Below are positions 46,625 to 59,089 of a stretch of 64,000 nt of DNA, in pieces. A program made the position numbers and the translations under genes. Source of the stretch: Sipunculus nudus (Eukaryota; Annelida; Sipuncula; Golfingiida; Sipunculidae); NCBI GenBank assembly GCA_026874595.1, contig CM049306.1, forward strand, positions 100,702,642 through 100,766,641. The letters are read 5' to 3'. A model generated the notes under the pieces. That model saw only the letters and a list, made by a program, of their open reading frames with translations. It had not been told where the DNA came from and did no database searches. Position 1 is the stretch's first letter; every line of letters begins with the position of its first letter.

Positions 46625-48850
46625 CAGCATGACTAAAAATTCAGCTGAGTTAAAAATAAAAATAAACATATACATCTCTATTGTATGCATACTTATGAAA
46701 TTGAAGATATATGAGTTTAATTGAAGCAATTCCAGCAAGTTGGAAAAAAAATAATAAAAACATGCTCAAACACATTAATAATCCATGTATTTAAACCAAA
46801 CATAGAAATTTTAATGAATATTAAGAAAGATTAAAAAAATTACAAAGATATAATAATAAATGACTGCACAGAACTTTTAAAAGCTATTGATAAGTGACAG
46901 AGTCACACGGTGCAATTGCAAAGACTTAATATATGAAGCCCTTAATAATATAAAAAGTATAACAAAATCAGAAGTATTATGAATATTTCAGTTAAAGCAA
47001 ATTCAGAGGACCATATTGTAGCTCTCAACCCTTTATTGTTATTTGCTATAGGGAAAGCAAGCAGTAAACTTTTTTTTCACTTTGTAAAAAGGAAAGGAAA
47101 CGATTATGCATCTATTTTATAACTGTATCGAAAAACAAACCATTTTTACTCAAATGAAACACTGGCTTACCAGCCAAAAGATACTTCTGGCAGAAAACAT
47201 GTATTTCCTTCAACAATACAAACGATTCTCTTTTAGATACAATTATATCACTAGCTACAAGATTGTGTACAATTTTGTACCAGATTGTTGTGCACCATAT
47301 TGTTCCATACATCATTTTAAAAGTTATTATCCCCGCAGTGACATAGGCGATATGAAAATAAATAATTTTTAATATACATATAATTTTTAGTGATTTTACC
47401 GTTTTTTTTACCGAGCACAGCCGAACTGCCTTCGGCAATCACCGGAATGCGTGCATCGTGGTCAGTTAACCTCTAACACTAAGGACTATTGTTCATATGA
47501 ATAACGCTTGCTTTCAATGAGGGATTTGACCCACGTGCGTGGTCAGTAAAAGAGAAAAACACGTTTCTCGCTTTATAAAATGGAGAGTTCAACCCAGGAG
47601 GATAAATGACAAAACCTAATTCAAGGTCCCAATTTCAGGAAAAGGGCTGGGGTGGTGTCGGCGGTTTCAGGCCTCAAATTTTGTCTGATACGATGAAAAA
47701 AAGGTTGCGGTGGCTGAAAATGGGATACGGACCCACTGCATGGAGTCCCGCTGGGTCCGCTTCTGCTACTTACGATGTATGCATATTTCTGTTTCCTTCT
47801 TCAGGAACAGTTTCCTTGCAACGTATACATTTAATTAATCTTTCATGTGTTCCTCACATCAACCTATTCTTATACGTCCAACGATAGAAACCAGTCAAAT
47901 ATCAACGAAACACTGTATGCCTCCGCGTCTCATTCCGGTTCGCAATGTAAACCATCACTGACCAGGTCTTCAAGGTAAACATACCGGGTTATGATTTTTG
48001 CCATGAGCACAGCGCCACAAAATAACAGTAAAAATTATTTGTACATCGTATTCCGAGAGTATCCCACTAAAAATCTAAATTTCCTTTTAACTTTCATAAT
48101 AAAAAATGAGCCAACATTCAATATCTCAGTAAATATATCTCCCAAACCGCGGTAAAAGGCCCGGTATATCGGGTTTATCAGCTAGTCAATTATAAAATAA
48201 ATGTGGAACAGATATACACTTTTGGAAGAAACTTTTCCCATATAAATTGAAGTATATCTGTATATTGTAAGAAGTGGAGTCCACTTCAGTAAGAGTTTTT
48301 TTTATAATTTGAAATTAAGATTTGTTCATGGTTAACATAAATGACCGACTCTCAATGTTTGTGTTTTAAGATAAAGATATAACTGTTGTTAAATATACAA
48401 AGACTTTTTATGTACATACGTTTACACTTGTCGTTATAGAACCAATATTTGATTTATATTTCTTGAATGTACAGCCCGAATGCATGGAACTTTGACTACT
48501 ACCAGGTATATATACAGGTGAGATGTATAGTAATACCGTGTGCAAACCTCATTTATTTTTTATTAGGAAAAGGGTTAATTCAATATAGTAACAACAGATG
48601 GCGCTACATACTAGGCCTGTACCTGCTATACTGGTAAATGAAACGAATCAGATAAAACTGGACAGATCTGCCGTTCCATTCGTAACTAGATGTGGTCGGA
48701 CAATGGTCCTCTGAGGGCCCCGCATTTCTGGTAGTGCTGGACTAGTTTACATGTTGGTGAAAAATTAAGTTAAATTTGAAAAATATAACAAACAAAAACA
48801 GGTTTTATCCATATGCATGAGGGATAAAATCCTACTGGTCCTTATAGACT
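46625..48850. other. Unassigned segment with one MITE-like piece
   Basis: Overlapping open frames on both strands at 47106-47438 have no recognised domain. A body resembling the 'aaaaaggttgcggtggct...ggacccgcttctg' MITE family lies at 47640-47760. No gene is called. Confidence 0.35.
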
Positions 48851-49222
48851 GTTCGAGAAGTGGAAAATTCCCGGCTTGTGAAGAAGCGTGTGTCAGATTC
48901 TAAGACCTTATCCGACGAATGCGGCAATTATACATTTTCAAAGATTTTCTCCTGGGTTTTATACATTTGGACTTCAGTTTACTTTCTGTGTTGTTGCAAG
49001 AACTTTCCACTGGACTGTCATTCTCCGGGAGTTTACATTCAAAGGACTTATCTTGGTGACGGTGTTGGTATCGAGGTACTGTACCATTATCTTTCTGTGT
49101 GATTGTATTGACTTGTTGCTATAACGCTTTGTTACTGTATAATTGTATTGACTTAGTGTACTGCATTGTTAGGGTTGTTTTAGGAATAAATTATAGTTAT
49201 TTGTTAACCAAAAAAAAAAAAC
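48850..49222 (+). other. Possible retroposed 3' end with poly(A) tract
   Basis: AATAAA at 49183-49188 is followed about 22 bases later by a genomic A-run (49210-49221), the signature of a reverse-transcribed message or of a retroelement end. The upstream 300 bases contain overlapping open frames (48860-49124) without a recognised domain. No target duplication was identified. Confidence 0.35.
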
Positions 49223-49349
49223 CACTGACTTCTTTATTCATTCCCCAAGACATTTCCCGCTGCCTAGTGTTACAGAATCTGATTTTTTTATCTCCATTAC
49301 AAAATTTGTGTTCATCACGCATACGTGATCTGTTTATATTAAGTTTCGT

Positions 49350-49672
49350 AACAATAGGTCTGTAGCCCTCGTAGGTACCAATCATCCCTGTGATACTGGG
49401 AAAGCTGCAGTAGGTTGCTGTTGAGTTATCGCGCGCGAAAGAAAATCAGCGATCGGGCTGTGGCGGCTAATAGGAATTCCGACAGGTCTGAAATTCAATA
49501 GGTCTGGAGCCCTCATAGGTACCAATCATTCCCGGGAATCTGGGAAACCTGCATCAGGTTGTCGTTGAGTTATCGCGCGCGAAAGAAAGTGTCACTGATA
49601 GAAGGACGGAAGGACGGATGGACGGACTGACACGGTGATCTCTATAGGGCACCGCTTGTCAAGCGGGGCCCT
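49350..49672 (+). repeat. ~135-bp tandem duplication with a conserved repeat-family end
   Basis: Two copies of 'aggtctg(t/g)agccctc(g/a)taggtaccaatcat...gttgagttatcgcgcgcgaaag' lie at about 49358-49442 and 49498-49586. They are followed by '(gacgga)n...cacggtgatctctatagggcaccg', another familiar bivalve repeat terminus. Confidence 0.7.
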
Positions 49673-49679
49673 AATTATT

Positions 49680-52600
49680 TTTGCCTCTGAAAATGTAAAA
49701 TGAAAAGTAATTTATATCACGGGGTCAGAAACGATTCATGCGGAGGACGTATTAATACCTTCTGCCATCTAACGGTTATTTATGTGACTAATTCCTAACC
49801 ATGGCCTTTTTTTTTGAGTCAATATTTCGACTTGGCCGGTCCAAAAAAAAATTACTATTACGGCTAGATTGTAAGGAATACATTAAGAGTCAGGGCTTTC
49901 AGTAGATTTAATCATGGAATGATTCGATATATTCTATTCGTACAGCGAACAAACCCGATCACAGATCACTTCTTTAAAATACCATATTGCTAAAGATAAA
50001 ACATTTTATCGAAGGTGACGAAAATATTTAGATTTGACTGGTTAGAGCATAGCCAATATTTTATACATTTTTTTTTAAATAGTAAACTCAATGTTTCTAG
50101 TAAACATATAAATACCCTCTGTCCACAGCGCATTGTCTGTACCACCTACATGTAAAACGGAGCTTTTACAGAAGCGTTAGATTTACCCGCGGGAGAGTTC
50201 ATATAAGCAGCACGTTTCCACTTCCAGAGACAGCGAGTATTTTTCCTAAATGAATATAGACACCAATGCTGACTGACTACAACAGGTAAGTGGTCTGATC
50301 AAGCATTACCTCTAACACTAACTGAAAAGCCAAATACAATAATATCACCTTGTGTCAACTCACATATGTCGTAAATTCTTTTTGGGTTAGGGTCATATAT
50401 ACTTCATGTACCGAAAACTCTGTTTGAATCAATAATACGTGAAAAAACTATGTAAATGCTTATGTAAAATCTTAGATGCTTTGAAACTTTCCTGCCGTAA
50501 TTAAGTGACGGTCAGCTTGTCGCGATTTGACAACGAAGCCTAAATAACAAAAAAAGATAAAGATGACGCTCGAGCGCCCCAGTTGAGGAGGTCAGGGACG
50601 CCCTGACGCCGGACAAATGCAATCACTATAGCTCAGATAACTATGGTCAGCTGAGCTAAAAAACCAGAACTAGACTGTATTCACAGAGCGTCTCCGTTGA
50701 GCTATTGTTGAGCAGTGTTATTTTCTGTTTTACTTTATCTCTGTAAAATGATTTAACCGTCATAAAATGCATTGTTTTTTTTTTTAATGTTTATTTGTAA
50801 AGCTATTGAAGTGTGAATTGTTTCATAACATTTAAAGAAACCAAACATAAATTCCCCGTGATAAAAAAAAATCCAAGACTGTAGCTGATATAGACCTTTG
50901 TATCAACCCATACATCACCGCTGGCCGCGGACGCGTGATCCGGTTTGCAAGGAAATTGACCACAGCCGTACGGACAACAATCTGGACGGCACAAGTAGAC
51001 TCGTTTATTAATTTCATCGTGGGCGATTTAATCTGCACCCGCATCCTTACACCTGGACACGTGACCTATTTTTTTGGTCCGCATGTTTGCAAGTATTGGA
51101 TGTCTTCTGTCTGACATAAACCAATAGCGAGTACTGTATATACAAGACAATTAGTCATTGTGAAACTTTGAAAGCATATATTGTTGACAAAATCAACCTT
51201 CCCTTTGACAGTTTTTCAGTCATCTTATCTACTCATCAAGTCACCACGGTCAAAATAACAATGCCATTTCATTATCACCACAACATATTTGAATATTTGG
51301 CTGAATGAAGACAGCGTGATATACATCTAATCGATATGTCATGACTGGACGACTTGTAGTAATATGAAATATTGATCGTCATTGATTCGGTTTACCTACC
51401 GAGCTCTGCATGACGGTTACATGCCTTCTATTTGAGCCTGTTTCCTTGTTATATTTTATGTGACTTAAAAATGTTGTAAAAGTTGTTTATTTCACAAAAG
51501 ACTACATAAATCTTATATTTCCAATTATCAAAGATACCTATCATTCTTATGGATGTAATAAACATCTAATTGTTAAAATGTTATGTTAGTATTCGCATAT
51601 AGGAACTGGCATCCCTGCCGCGCCAAAACTGATCCGACTAAATGTAGAAATATGGACATTAATGTTGCTATAGTACGGAATGTCCCCGCCAGATGTCAGC
51701 AACGACAAAAACAATGATAGCGTCATGTTTTGTGACCGTACGAAGTCACATGACATGGTGCGTGATTGGAAAAAGCTTGTCGCGGTAGGGCCAGGTTTCA
51801 CGTGTACATATATATAGACAATAACTATACGGTCTCACCGCCCCATAAAATAGAAATGAACTGTCCTACCTATCTCGTCGCCATGGCCAGCCTCACACAG
51901 AGCTGACAAGAGCTGTGGGGACAGGATAAACGGGATTCCTTTCAGAGGCATGATCGGTTGATCGCTTGTGGTCTTCTCGGGTCTGCTCTTGTCACAACAA
52001 TGTTATCTTTGATTAAAATTCATAACTACCGACAGAGGTCGCTAGCGCTTAGTCCATATACGTTGTCTCTGTGCGCAGTCCGTACCCGCAAAATTCGTTT
52101 TCCACAAGTACGTTTAGTCCGTACTCCGTCGCTCAATAAATAGATATTTTCTTTTGCCAGAAATCTACTAAATAGTTATTGTACATTTTAAATATTAGCA
52201 ACAAAAATTAGTTTAAGTCTATCATATTTATATTGATATATCGATAATGATCTTAGTAACTTAGTTTACTGATGTTTACGCTAGAAAGGTTTAGAGAAAA
52301 TACTTTGTGTAAAAATAAGAAAAAGGAACAAATGCCATTGTATTAGGTTTGCGAAAGATCACTTGATGCCAGTTGCATCTATATTTTATTTATAGTGTGG
52401 CACTATATCGTTGTCACGCAACTCCCCTATGGTCACACCGAAAGGCTAGCAGCACTGAACATGTACTGGCGTAGCAGCAGGCAAATCAGCAGTCAGCCAG
52501 CACCACAGCAAGGCTGGCTATCGCAAGCGAACGAAGCATGATACAACCCACTCGATAACCTTCCATTTAAACTTCGGCTAACAAATCTTGTGTGATTAAA

Positions 52601-53690
52601 ACTAGGACTCAGACGCTCCGAGTCGTCTTTACAAGGAGATTATGCTCCCGATTATCACTTAAATACACTTATATTACAAGTGAAATATAAGTCTTAGACC
52701 GGCTGAAATAAAATAAAATATAGGGAAAACTCGCCCATATGAAACACAGTTGAAACCACTACATTTGGCAACCTCCTTGGTACCTTAACACCAATTCGAT
52801 ATTTCCGATATTTCCAATTGAATACTACATTTGTAGTTGGAATCAAACTCTCGTTCTCAGTTTTCCGTTTCCTTTGTACGTCAGTTGACTAAATGCATTT
52901 GACTTGCCCATTACTAATGATTCAATTAAACACACACATATAGGCAAAATGATTAGTAACTGGATTTGGCTTAATGTTCGCGGTGGTTCCAAATTCGCCA
53001 TTCAGGTTAAGTAAACCTATTCCACGTGCGTTTGTTATGTGAACGGAGGATTTCATCCAGGTCCAAGACTTTGCCCTGATTTAATTGATTGGCTGGTACA
53101 CATGTGACATCATGGACTGAAATTTATCAACAACTCATATCTAGTGATGCATGTTATTTCTATTCTCTGCTGAAAATTTGGGAATGACAGTGGCAGAAAT
53201 ACTGTGGTTTTACTGAAATCTAGAATTTTTAGTCACAGGGGATTTCCCAGTGTGTGACATCACTGCCGAGTTAACAGTGCTCATAGATGTGCCATTAGTT
53301 TTTGAACAAATCACACTAGCTCATGTTTTTAGTGAAATAATAGATAGAAAAAAATGTTTTTCCTTCAGGAATTGGGCTCATTTAAAGTAAAATATATTTT
53401 AATATTTACTTCACAGGCAATTATGTTATATAATAATAAAATGAGATTTAGATACGTTTGCTTGACCTTTAGTAAAACCAAAAATGTACCTTTGTACGTA
53501 CACCATCGAATCCCTGTCTTACCTGTAGTGGACGGTGTCTAAAACCCCTCCCCGACAATATGGATGACTTCATTAATATATTTAAGGTATCGTTATAAGC
53601 TAGATTTATTTTAACTTAGTTTGAATAAAGTGGGCACGTTTCATTTAAATATAAGCAGGGGAAATGTTCCGTCAAAGCTGACAGAATTTT
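49680..53690. other. Unassigned segment; weak promoter-like site at 50.2 kb
   Basis: No gene was recognised. The end of a bivalve-type repeat ('ggacaaatgcaatcactatagctcag') lies near 50610-50640. A TATA-like stretch with a strong donor at 50200-50290 is listed separately. Open frames 50803-51044, 51586-51801 and 51958-52143 lack domains. Confidence 0.35.
50190..50290 (+). promoter_or_regulatory. Possible promoter and first exon, weakly like gene B
   Basis: CATATAAGC at about 50200 is followed by about 80 bases ending in CAACAG|gtaagtgg, a strong donor near 50285. About 60 bases into the would-be intron, 'atatcaccttgtgtca' resembles 'atcaccttgggtcaca' in intron 1 of gene B. No downstream exon was identified. 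This is a weak candidate only. Confidence 0.2.
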
Positions 53691-53694
53691 TACC

Positions 53695-54165
53695 CTGAAT
53701 ACGCTCCCGAGGCAGCGGAAATCTTGCGCTTCTAAAGAAGCTACTGATTTTCCCGCTGCCTGCGTTGACCGTTTATGATGCACTTAAACACCAGGTGGCC
53801 TGTCTGCTAAAAAAACTGCTGTTGTGTCTAGCAGCCAACCAAATGCCAGTCAACAAACACTCGACAGGCATCATGCTCCTCCCAGAAACCACGTGTAGGT
53901 TCTCTCTGAGCCTGTGGCCTGTTTAAACGGCTGCTGTGGCGATGAGCTGTCACTCAAAACGAAATGAACAACTTTAGCTCCGTGTATTCCTCGCTCGGCT
54001 GGTAAACCGTTTTGTCTTCCAGCACAGGGTCTCATCTGATTGGTCCAAAATAAAGTTCTCCCCTCTGGTGTAGAAATTCAGGATACGACATCATAACAAA
54101 CAGCGCATACTATATAGGTAGTAGGCCTATAGGTAAAGCGCTGTTTAAAGAACGTATACCCTGAC
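53695..54165 (-). repeat. Left arm of a ~450-bp inverted repeat pair
   Basis: It matches 61520-61985 in reverse complement over nearly its whole length. Shared phrases include 'cgctcccgaggca', 'ttgcgcttctaaagaagc', 'ccagtcaacaaacactcgac', 'gagctgtcactcaaaacgaaatgaac', 'aaaccgttttgtcttccagcaca' and 'ctgattggtccaaaat', which includes a CCAAT-box sequence. It looks over 80% identical by eye. No protein is evidently conserved. Confidence 0.85.
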
Positions 54166-54474
54166 ACGCACAGTATCGCTCCTATAGAAAATGGGGGACA
54201 TAAAATACTGATGCTAGAGATTTCATTTGCTAAAACAATGTTTAAGATATATTATAAGCACGTGAACACAGTATTTAGCTATACAGGGAGTACTGCAGTT
54301 TGTTCCACCATTTAGCGCCATTGAAATTTGTTGATCTTTTCTCACAGAGCAGACCAAGAAAGTTGGTTACAGTGGAATGAGAAATAGGCCTAATTGACTA
54401 GAATAAAACCAAAAACATACCTTGTAAAATATTATCAAGTGTCTGAGAAAGCAGTCTATTTTTTAAAAAAAAAA

Positions 54475-54885
54475 AATGTTGGGTTTTTGTTATGTAGTTT
54501 TATATCTTATGATAGGCCTATGCTTCCTCGTTATAAAATTGTGTGATAATATTTAAGTTTTACAGAAAAATGATGGTTTTTCAGAGAAAGCAGTCTATTT
54601 TTTACAGCATCTTAACCTATATGATGAAGGTCAAGGTCGCTAGTCACATGCTAAAATTACATTTAAAAGCTGCTGGTTGGTTGTTGAGTGTCATGCATAT
54701 TCTAAAAAATGTAATTGTCAAAGTGAGGCTGCAAACCCATGAGAGATGGCCAAAAGATTGAGGAGAAACTGAATTTTGCAAAAAACATGTTGGTTTTTGT
54801 TATGTAGTTTTATATCTTATGATAGGCCTGTGCTTCCTCATTATAAAATTTTGTGATAATATTTAAGTTTTACAGAATAATAGCC
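54475..54885 (+). repeat. ~306-bp partial tandem duplication, relative of 19020-19300
   Basis: 'tttttgttatgtagttttatatcttatgataggcct(a/g)tgcttcctc' occurs at about 54484 and 54792 and extends through 'gataatatttaagttttacaga'. The sequence between is related to 19020-19300. Confidence 0.8.
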
Positions 54886-54894
54886 AATTCCCAA

Positions 54895-56050
54895 CCCCCC
54901 CCCCCCCCCCCCCCCGTTCTCGAATTTCTGGATCCACCACTGACTACACAGTTCGCGATTAATACGAGAGATTTGAATAGAAACCGCCTTTTGTGAGGTT
55001 TCTGTTAAAAAAAACCTTAAAGCTAAGCCAAAAATAATTAGCTAAAGTGTGTCACGTCAAACACTGAATTTATTATTGTTAATGATATAAAGTTCATTCA
55101 GCCTAACATCTAGAACATTCCATATTATCTAGGTCAGACAACTGCCACATACCGATACTGGGTCAAATTAGCTAAGTTTGTGTAGATACTATACCGGATA
55201 GCTGATAATACTGGTGCAACTAGGTAAACGAGTGCAATCAAGAGATATGCAATTCCCACCATGATGTTTGATATTAATGAATGAACCGCCGAAGAAAGAG
55301 CCATGCACATAACCACGCGGGGGGGGGGGGGGGGGAGGGGGTCGGGAACGATCTGTGTCAACGTCACTCGTCGTATATGTGGATGTTAAACCATTCAGTC
55401 AAGCAATCCGCTTAAAAGTCCGTTTTCCGTCGGTTATCCCTCTGTTGAATATATCTTAATAAATATGGGTAGAATGATAATAACTGTATATTGAACTGGA
55501 TTTAAGGCTCTTGTACAAATCAGCTCACCGGCTAAATAGGCCATCCTGGCAAGACATTTTGCAGTTATAAGAAACCCAGAATTTATTACGTTTAAGAACA
55601 TGTATCCGTTTCCTTTTATTACGACTTCCAGGAATCACCTTTAAAAAAGATCAATATAATTCCTTTACAAATATGAAAATTCTCTGTATGAAGGAAAATA
55701 TACGAACAAACATATAAATATACATGTATAAGTATATGCACATATTCCAGGGGCCCATCCAGGATTTAGGAAATAAAAAATCCTTTAAAAAGCTAGAAGG
55801 TGAAGGTGAAGGTGGGGGTTTATAGTCTGACATCACCGACGATATCGGTCTCATCCCACTTTACACTTTGCCTTCCTGGTCTTCCGGGCTTGTTCATGTT
55901 TGTAGATTTTCTCAGTTCCTTGGAATACCCAAGCAGCTATATCAGGCGTTAGAAGGTTATTCGTTCTACATTTGCCTTCCTCCCATGACCAGTACCCATG
56001 CACTCCTGGGTCGAGAGAGCGCATCCTTATGGTAAAGACTTAGCCTAGGG
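54895..56050. other. Unassigned segment with C- and G-runs
   Basis: Homopolymers C at 54895-54915 and G at about 55319-55336 are present, with short MITE-like pieces ending in 'ggatcc'. The minus-strand frame 55134-55367 is hydrophobic in part but starts in a repeat and has no recognised family. No gene is called. Confidence 0.35.
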
Positions 56051-56137
56051 TCTTAGGGTCAGATCGAGGCGAGAACTCACAACCTTACGGTCAAAATTAC
56101 AGCGCCCTTAAACCACTACGCCACCACGCCACCTAAA
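55870..56137 (-). mobile_element. tRNA-derived SINE, minus strand
   Basis: On the minus strand, TGGCGTAGTGGTTTAAGGGCG (box A, 56123 down to about 56103) is followed by GGTTGTGAGTTC (box B-like, 56084 down to 56073). The spacing is that of a tRNA gene. The head is well kept; the body and 3' end further left are approximate. Confidence 0.6.
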
Positions 56138-56149
56138 AAAAACACAGGT

Positions 56150-56285
56150 CCCGAGATCCATAAAAAGGGGGGACCAGGCAGCAAATATTGGTCTAAAATC
56201 CTTAAAAAGGTTGCGGTGGCTAAAAAAAGGGGGGAGGGTTCCGGACCCCCTCGACCCCCCTTCCCCTCGGACCCGCTTCTGTATT
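56150..56285. mobile_element. MITE-like piece of the 'ggatcc/ggacccgc' family
   Basis: The body 'aaaatccttaaaaaggttgcggtggct' and the end 'cctcggacccgcttctgta' match 47640-47760. G- and C-runs flank it. It is non-coding. Confidence 0.45.
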
Positions 56286-56289
56286 CTAT

Positions 56290-58600
56290 ATACATGTATC
56301 ATATGTTATGTGTACATCTGAATATGACGAATGAATTTTAGAAGAACGCAAACAGTTACTACTCAATACTACTATGAAAATATTTTCATAATTGTCTATG
56401 CCCATTGATTGTATACATAATTGTCTATTTTCATTTTTTTCCCAATTGTCTATGAGCTATATTCTATCGCAATTGAAAATAATCAACACAAACCATTTTA
56501 TTTTTAAATTTAGTGATAAAAAAATCTGTGCTCACAGGCCATGGGGATGTAAAGTTTGAGTTTATCTTCTGAAAGAAGTTTCTGCATTGCAAACATGTTT
56601 TGCAAGGATCCGGTTCGACAAACTCACCCACCAAGGTGTCTCACCGTTAGAGATGTGAACGACCATGTTCTTTTAACTGTCAAACCAACTGGCTGAAACC
56701 CATGCATAAGTAAACGCCAAAAGATAAATAAGACATAACAGAAACAAATGAATATATTAAAGAAAACATACATTTACGTTTCTTTCGAGAGATGTTCCAT
56801 ACATACAAGCACTGATGATCATAAAAGTTCGATAATAATCACAGAAACAACCACCAAGTCCGTTAACCACAGTACGCAGAGCAGTCCCTTGTTTACACTT
56901 CTCTTGATCTCAAGTGACATCGGAATGTTGCGTTGCCCGGATCACCGTTTGTTTGCGCTGTGTTCCCAGTACAATCAGTCCACCTTTAGATACACGGAGC
57001 TTCGACCACCAACAGTCCCTCGTTGGTGTATTGGTATACTCTCAAGACAAAGGTCACACAGTACTCACTAATTAGCGCACAGACGATTCTATCTTGACTT
57101 AGATTCAATGTCTTTCACAGCTAATGTCTCTTCGAATCATTCAGCTCTAGGTAACCGAATATACTTCCACACAGAGATATCCGGTTACTCCACAGTTACG
57201 CGTTTAAATAATGGTCTGATCCTGGAAACGCTCACAACAGGTGTTAATTCGCCAGATTTACCAGTCCGTTGACAAAATGCGATACTCGCTCTGAAGTCCG
57301 TTACAGAGAAATCCCCGTGGCCTTCCTCAGACACCGACAATCTTTGCTTATAGATATCATCTCTCAGCTGTCTAAGGCTGATGCACGCACATTTGTCCCT
57401 GGACTGCAGATATCGTCAGGCTACACGAACTGGCGCGCTGATCGGCATTTGTATAGCGAATTTCGTCTTGATCACGTCTGATATATGCTTGCTGACGTCA
57501 CAAGTCCTGACCGTCTTCTGGACAATCACCACTTCCTATTAAGCCCACTCCCAATTAATACATGTATATTAATATGGACACGCCTCCAGAGATAAAAACC
57601 CTGAGAAACCCAAGCTAAACAGATGCACATCCTTTGAAGTCTACAACAAAAAGTCGTTACTTTAGAGACCGCCAAACATAGACGGCTCACACGGAATTAA
57701 ACTGCACTAAGATTAACATCAAACGAAACACTTGTGCTCTCTAAACAAAATTCTCGCGCTAATATCTGAACGTGATACTCCATATAAATGTACAGTGAAT
57801 AATCAAAACAACCATCTGGTTATACTCCCTATTAGAACATGCAATACAAAAACTAAGTCACAATCATTTGGTGACAACTGGGTGGTGGGGAAACAGTGTC
57901 CCTTAACAATATGCATAATTGCATATATAGGTTACGCCCCAAATAAGAAACTGGTCATTTCATGAAATGGACAACATGACTACAGGGAATATATTTCTTA
58001 TTTTGTATGGTATTAAGAACGACTTGAAGGATTGCATGTGACTATCTGCTCGCGTTAATGCCAAGTGGTATGTTCTCTATAAACCATTATTATTTTTAAA
58101 TCATTTCCATTATGAGCATAAATTAATACTGAGTTTTTAGTTTCTTCTGTATTCACCAGTATGACACAAAACAGCACTTGCAAAATGGCTTATAATAGAC
58201 ATCATTCGTAGCATAATGTTAAGATTATGGGCTGTTTAGCACAATATGAAAGTAACTTAGGAAGACCACTGCGATGCATTCTCGATATTGCTGGTATCAC
58301 CACCATCCAGGACCCTATCGAAAAACAGCTGAACATGCTGAATGGGCCATCCTGGTAAAATATATGTATAAATAAAATAAAAAATCACGACTCAAGTAGG
58401 CTTACCAGCCCAATTATCATTGCCTACGGAGTCAGGTTGTCACGGCTACATATTGATGTACATGTACAAATACAGGGAGCCCAATTTTCACAACTAACAC
58501 ACTCAGCTAGTCCCTATTCAGTCCTATGTTGTGAGCTGCGGGCTTCTGCTGACCAGTACGCTAGTTACCTAATAATCTACCCCGTGCTCGTTACCTGACT
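56290..58600. other. Unassigned segment with a GC-richer block
   Basis: The block 56640-57600 is less AT-rich than its surroundings and carries short open frames (56748-57071 and 57269-57481) without domains. Its composition and mixed stops suggest a decayed retroelement, possibly an LTR, but I could not find paired ends. Confidence 0.3.
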
Positions 58601-58605
58601 TTGAT

Positions 58606-58842
58606 TTAGGCGTCAAGTTCCTCTTTAAGGTAATTTGTCCTGGCGTTTGCGTTTTGCATCAGGTTTTCAAGTCCTTTTTGTTCGGCAGGAAGTGGATATG
58701 GAAGTCTGAACTTTTCCTTTACTTCCTCCGATGGATGGTCCTTCCAGGGTAAGGGGGCGTCGTCCTCAGGTGTAGGTGGTGAACGTCTTATGTCTTTGGC
58801 GTTTTTCTGGCTCTGAGTCCCCCTGAGTACTCTTTCTCTTTG
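58606..58842 (-). CDS. Coding-like open segment, 78 codons, unrecognised (possible terminal exon)
   Basis: The minus strand is open from just after a TAG (58843-58845) to a TAA at 58606-58608. It lacks an early ATG. It reads like a soluble, charged protein: P-P-T-P-E-D-D-A-P-L-P-W-K-D-H, then S-E-E-V-K-E-K-F-R-L-P-Y-P-L, then L-E-N-L-M-Q-N-A-N-A-R-T-N-Y-L-K-E-E-L. Its codon and amino acid balance is unlike the surrounding AT-driven frames. It could be the last exon of a gene or part of a mobile element. An acceptor would be expected near 58845, where 'cctaagtttag' on the minus strand is a weak fit. I do not recognise the family. Confidence 0.35.
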   Translation of the reverse strand, partial: QRERVLRGTQSQKNAKDIRRSPPTPEDDAPLPWKDHPSEEVKEKFRLPYPLPAEQKGLENLMQNANARTNYLKEELDA

Positions 58843-59089
58843 CTAAACTTAGGACGGTTTCTTAATCTATTTTTCACATTTTGACATTTTTTCTTTTTTT
58901 TTTCATATTAAAATAATATTAATGTGTTTATTTTGTCATGTGTATGTACATCTCCAACAGTCAGACCCTCTTTTTACTTCTACATTTATCCTACACAAAT
59001 GTTCTTCATACATTCTAGTCAACAGGTATCTACATGGGGCAAGCAACGCTGTCCATATCATTTGCTCTGTACCCTTTATGTCTGATAAT

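Noticed and set aside
51806-52143. TATA-like sequence and a leader-like hydrophobic frame (51958-52143)
   Set aside because: The frame has no ATG in register with a plausible first exon, and the hydrophobic stretch is interrupted. No helix exons follow.
55134-55367. Minus-strand frame with a hydrophobic stretch
   Set aside because: It begins across a G homopolymer, has no family match I recognise and no splice or promoter context. It was also tested as a possible exon of the third cytokine copy and does not match.
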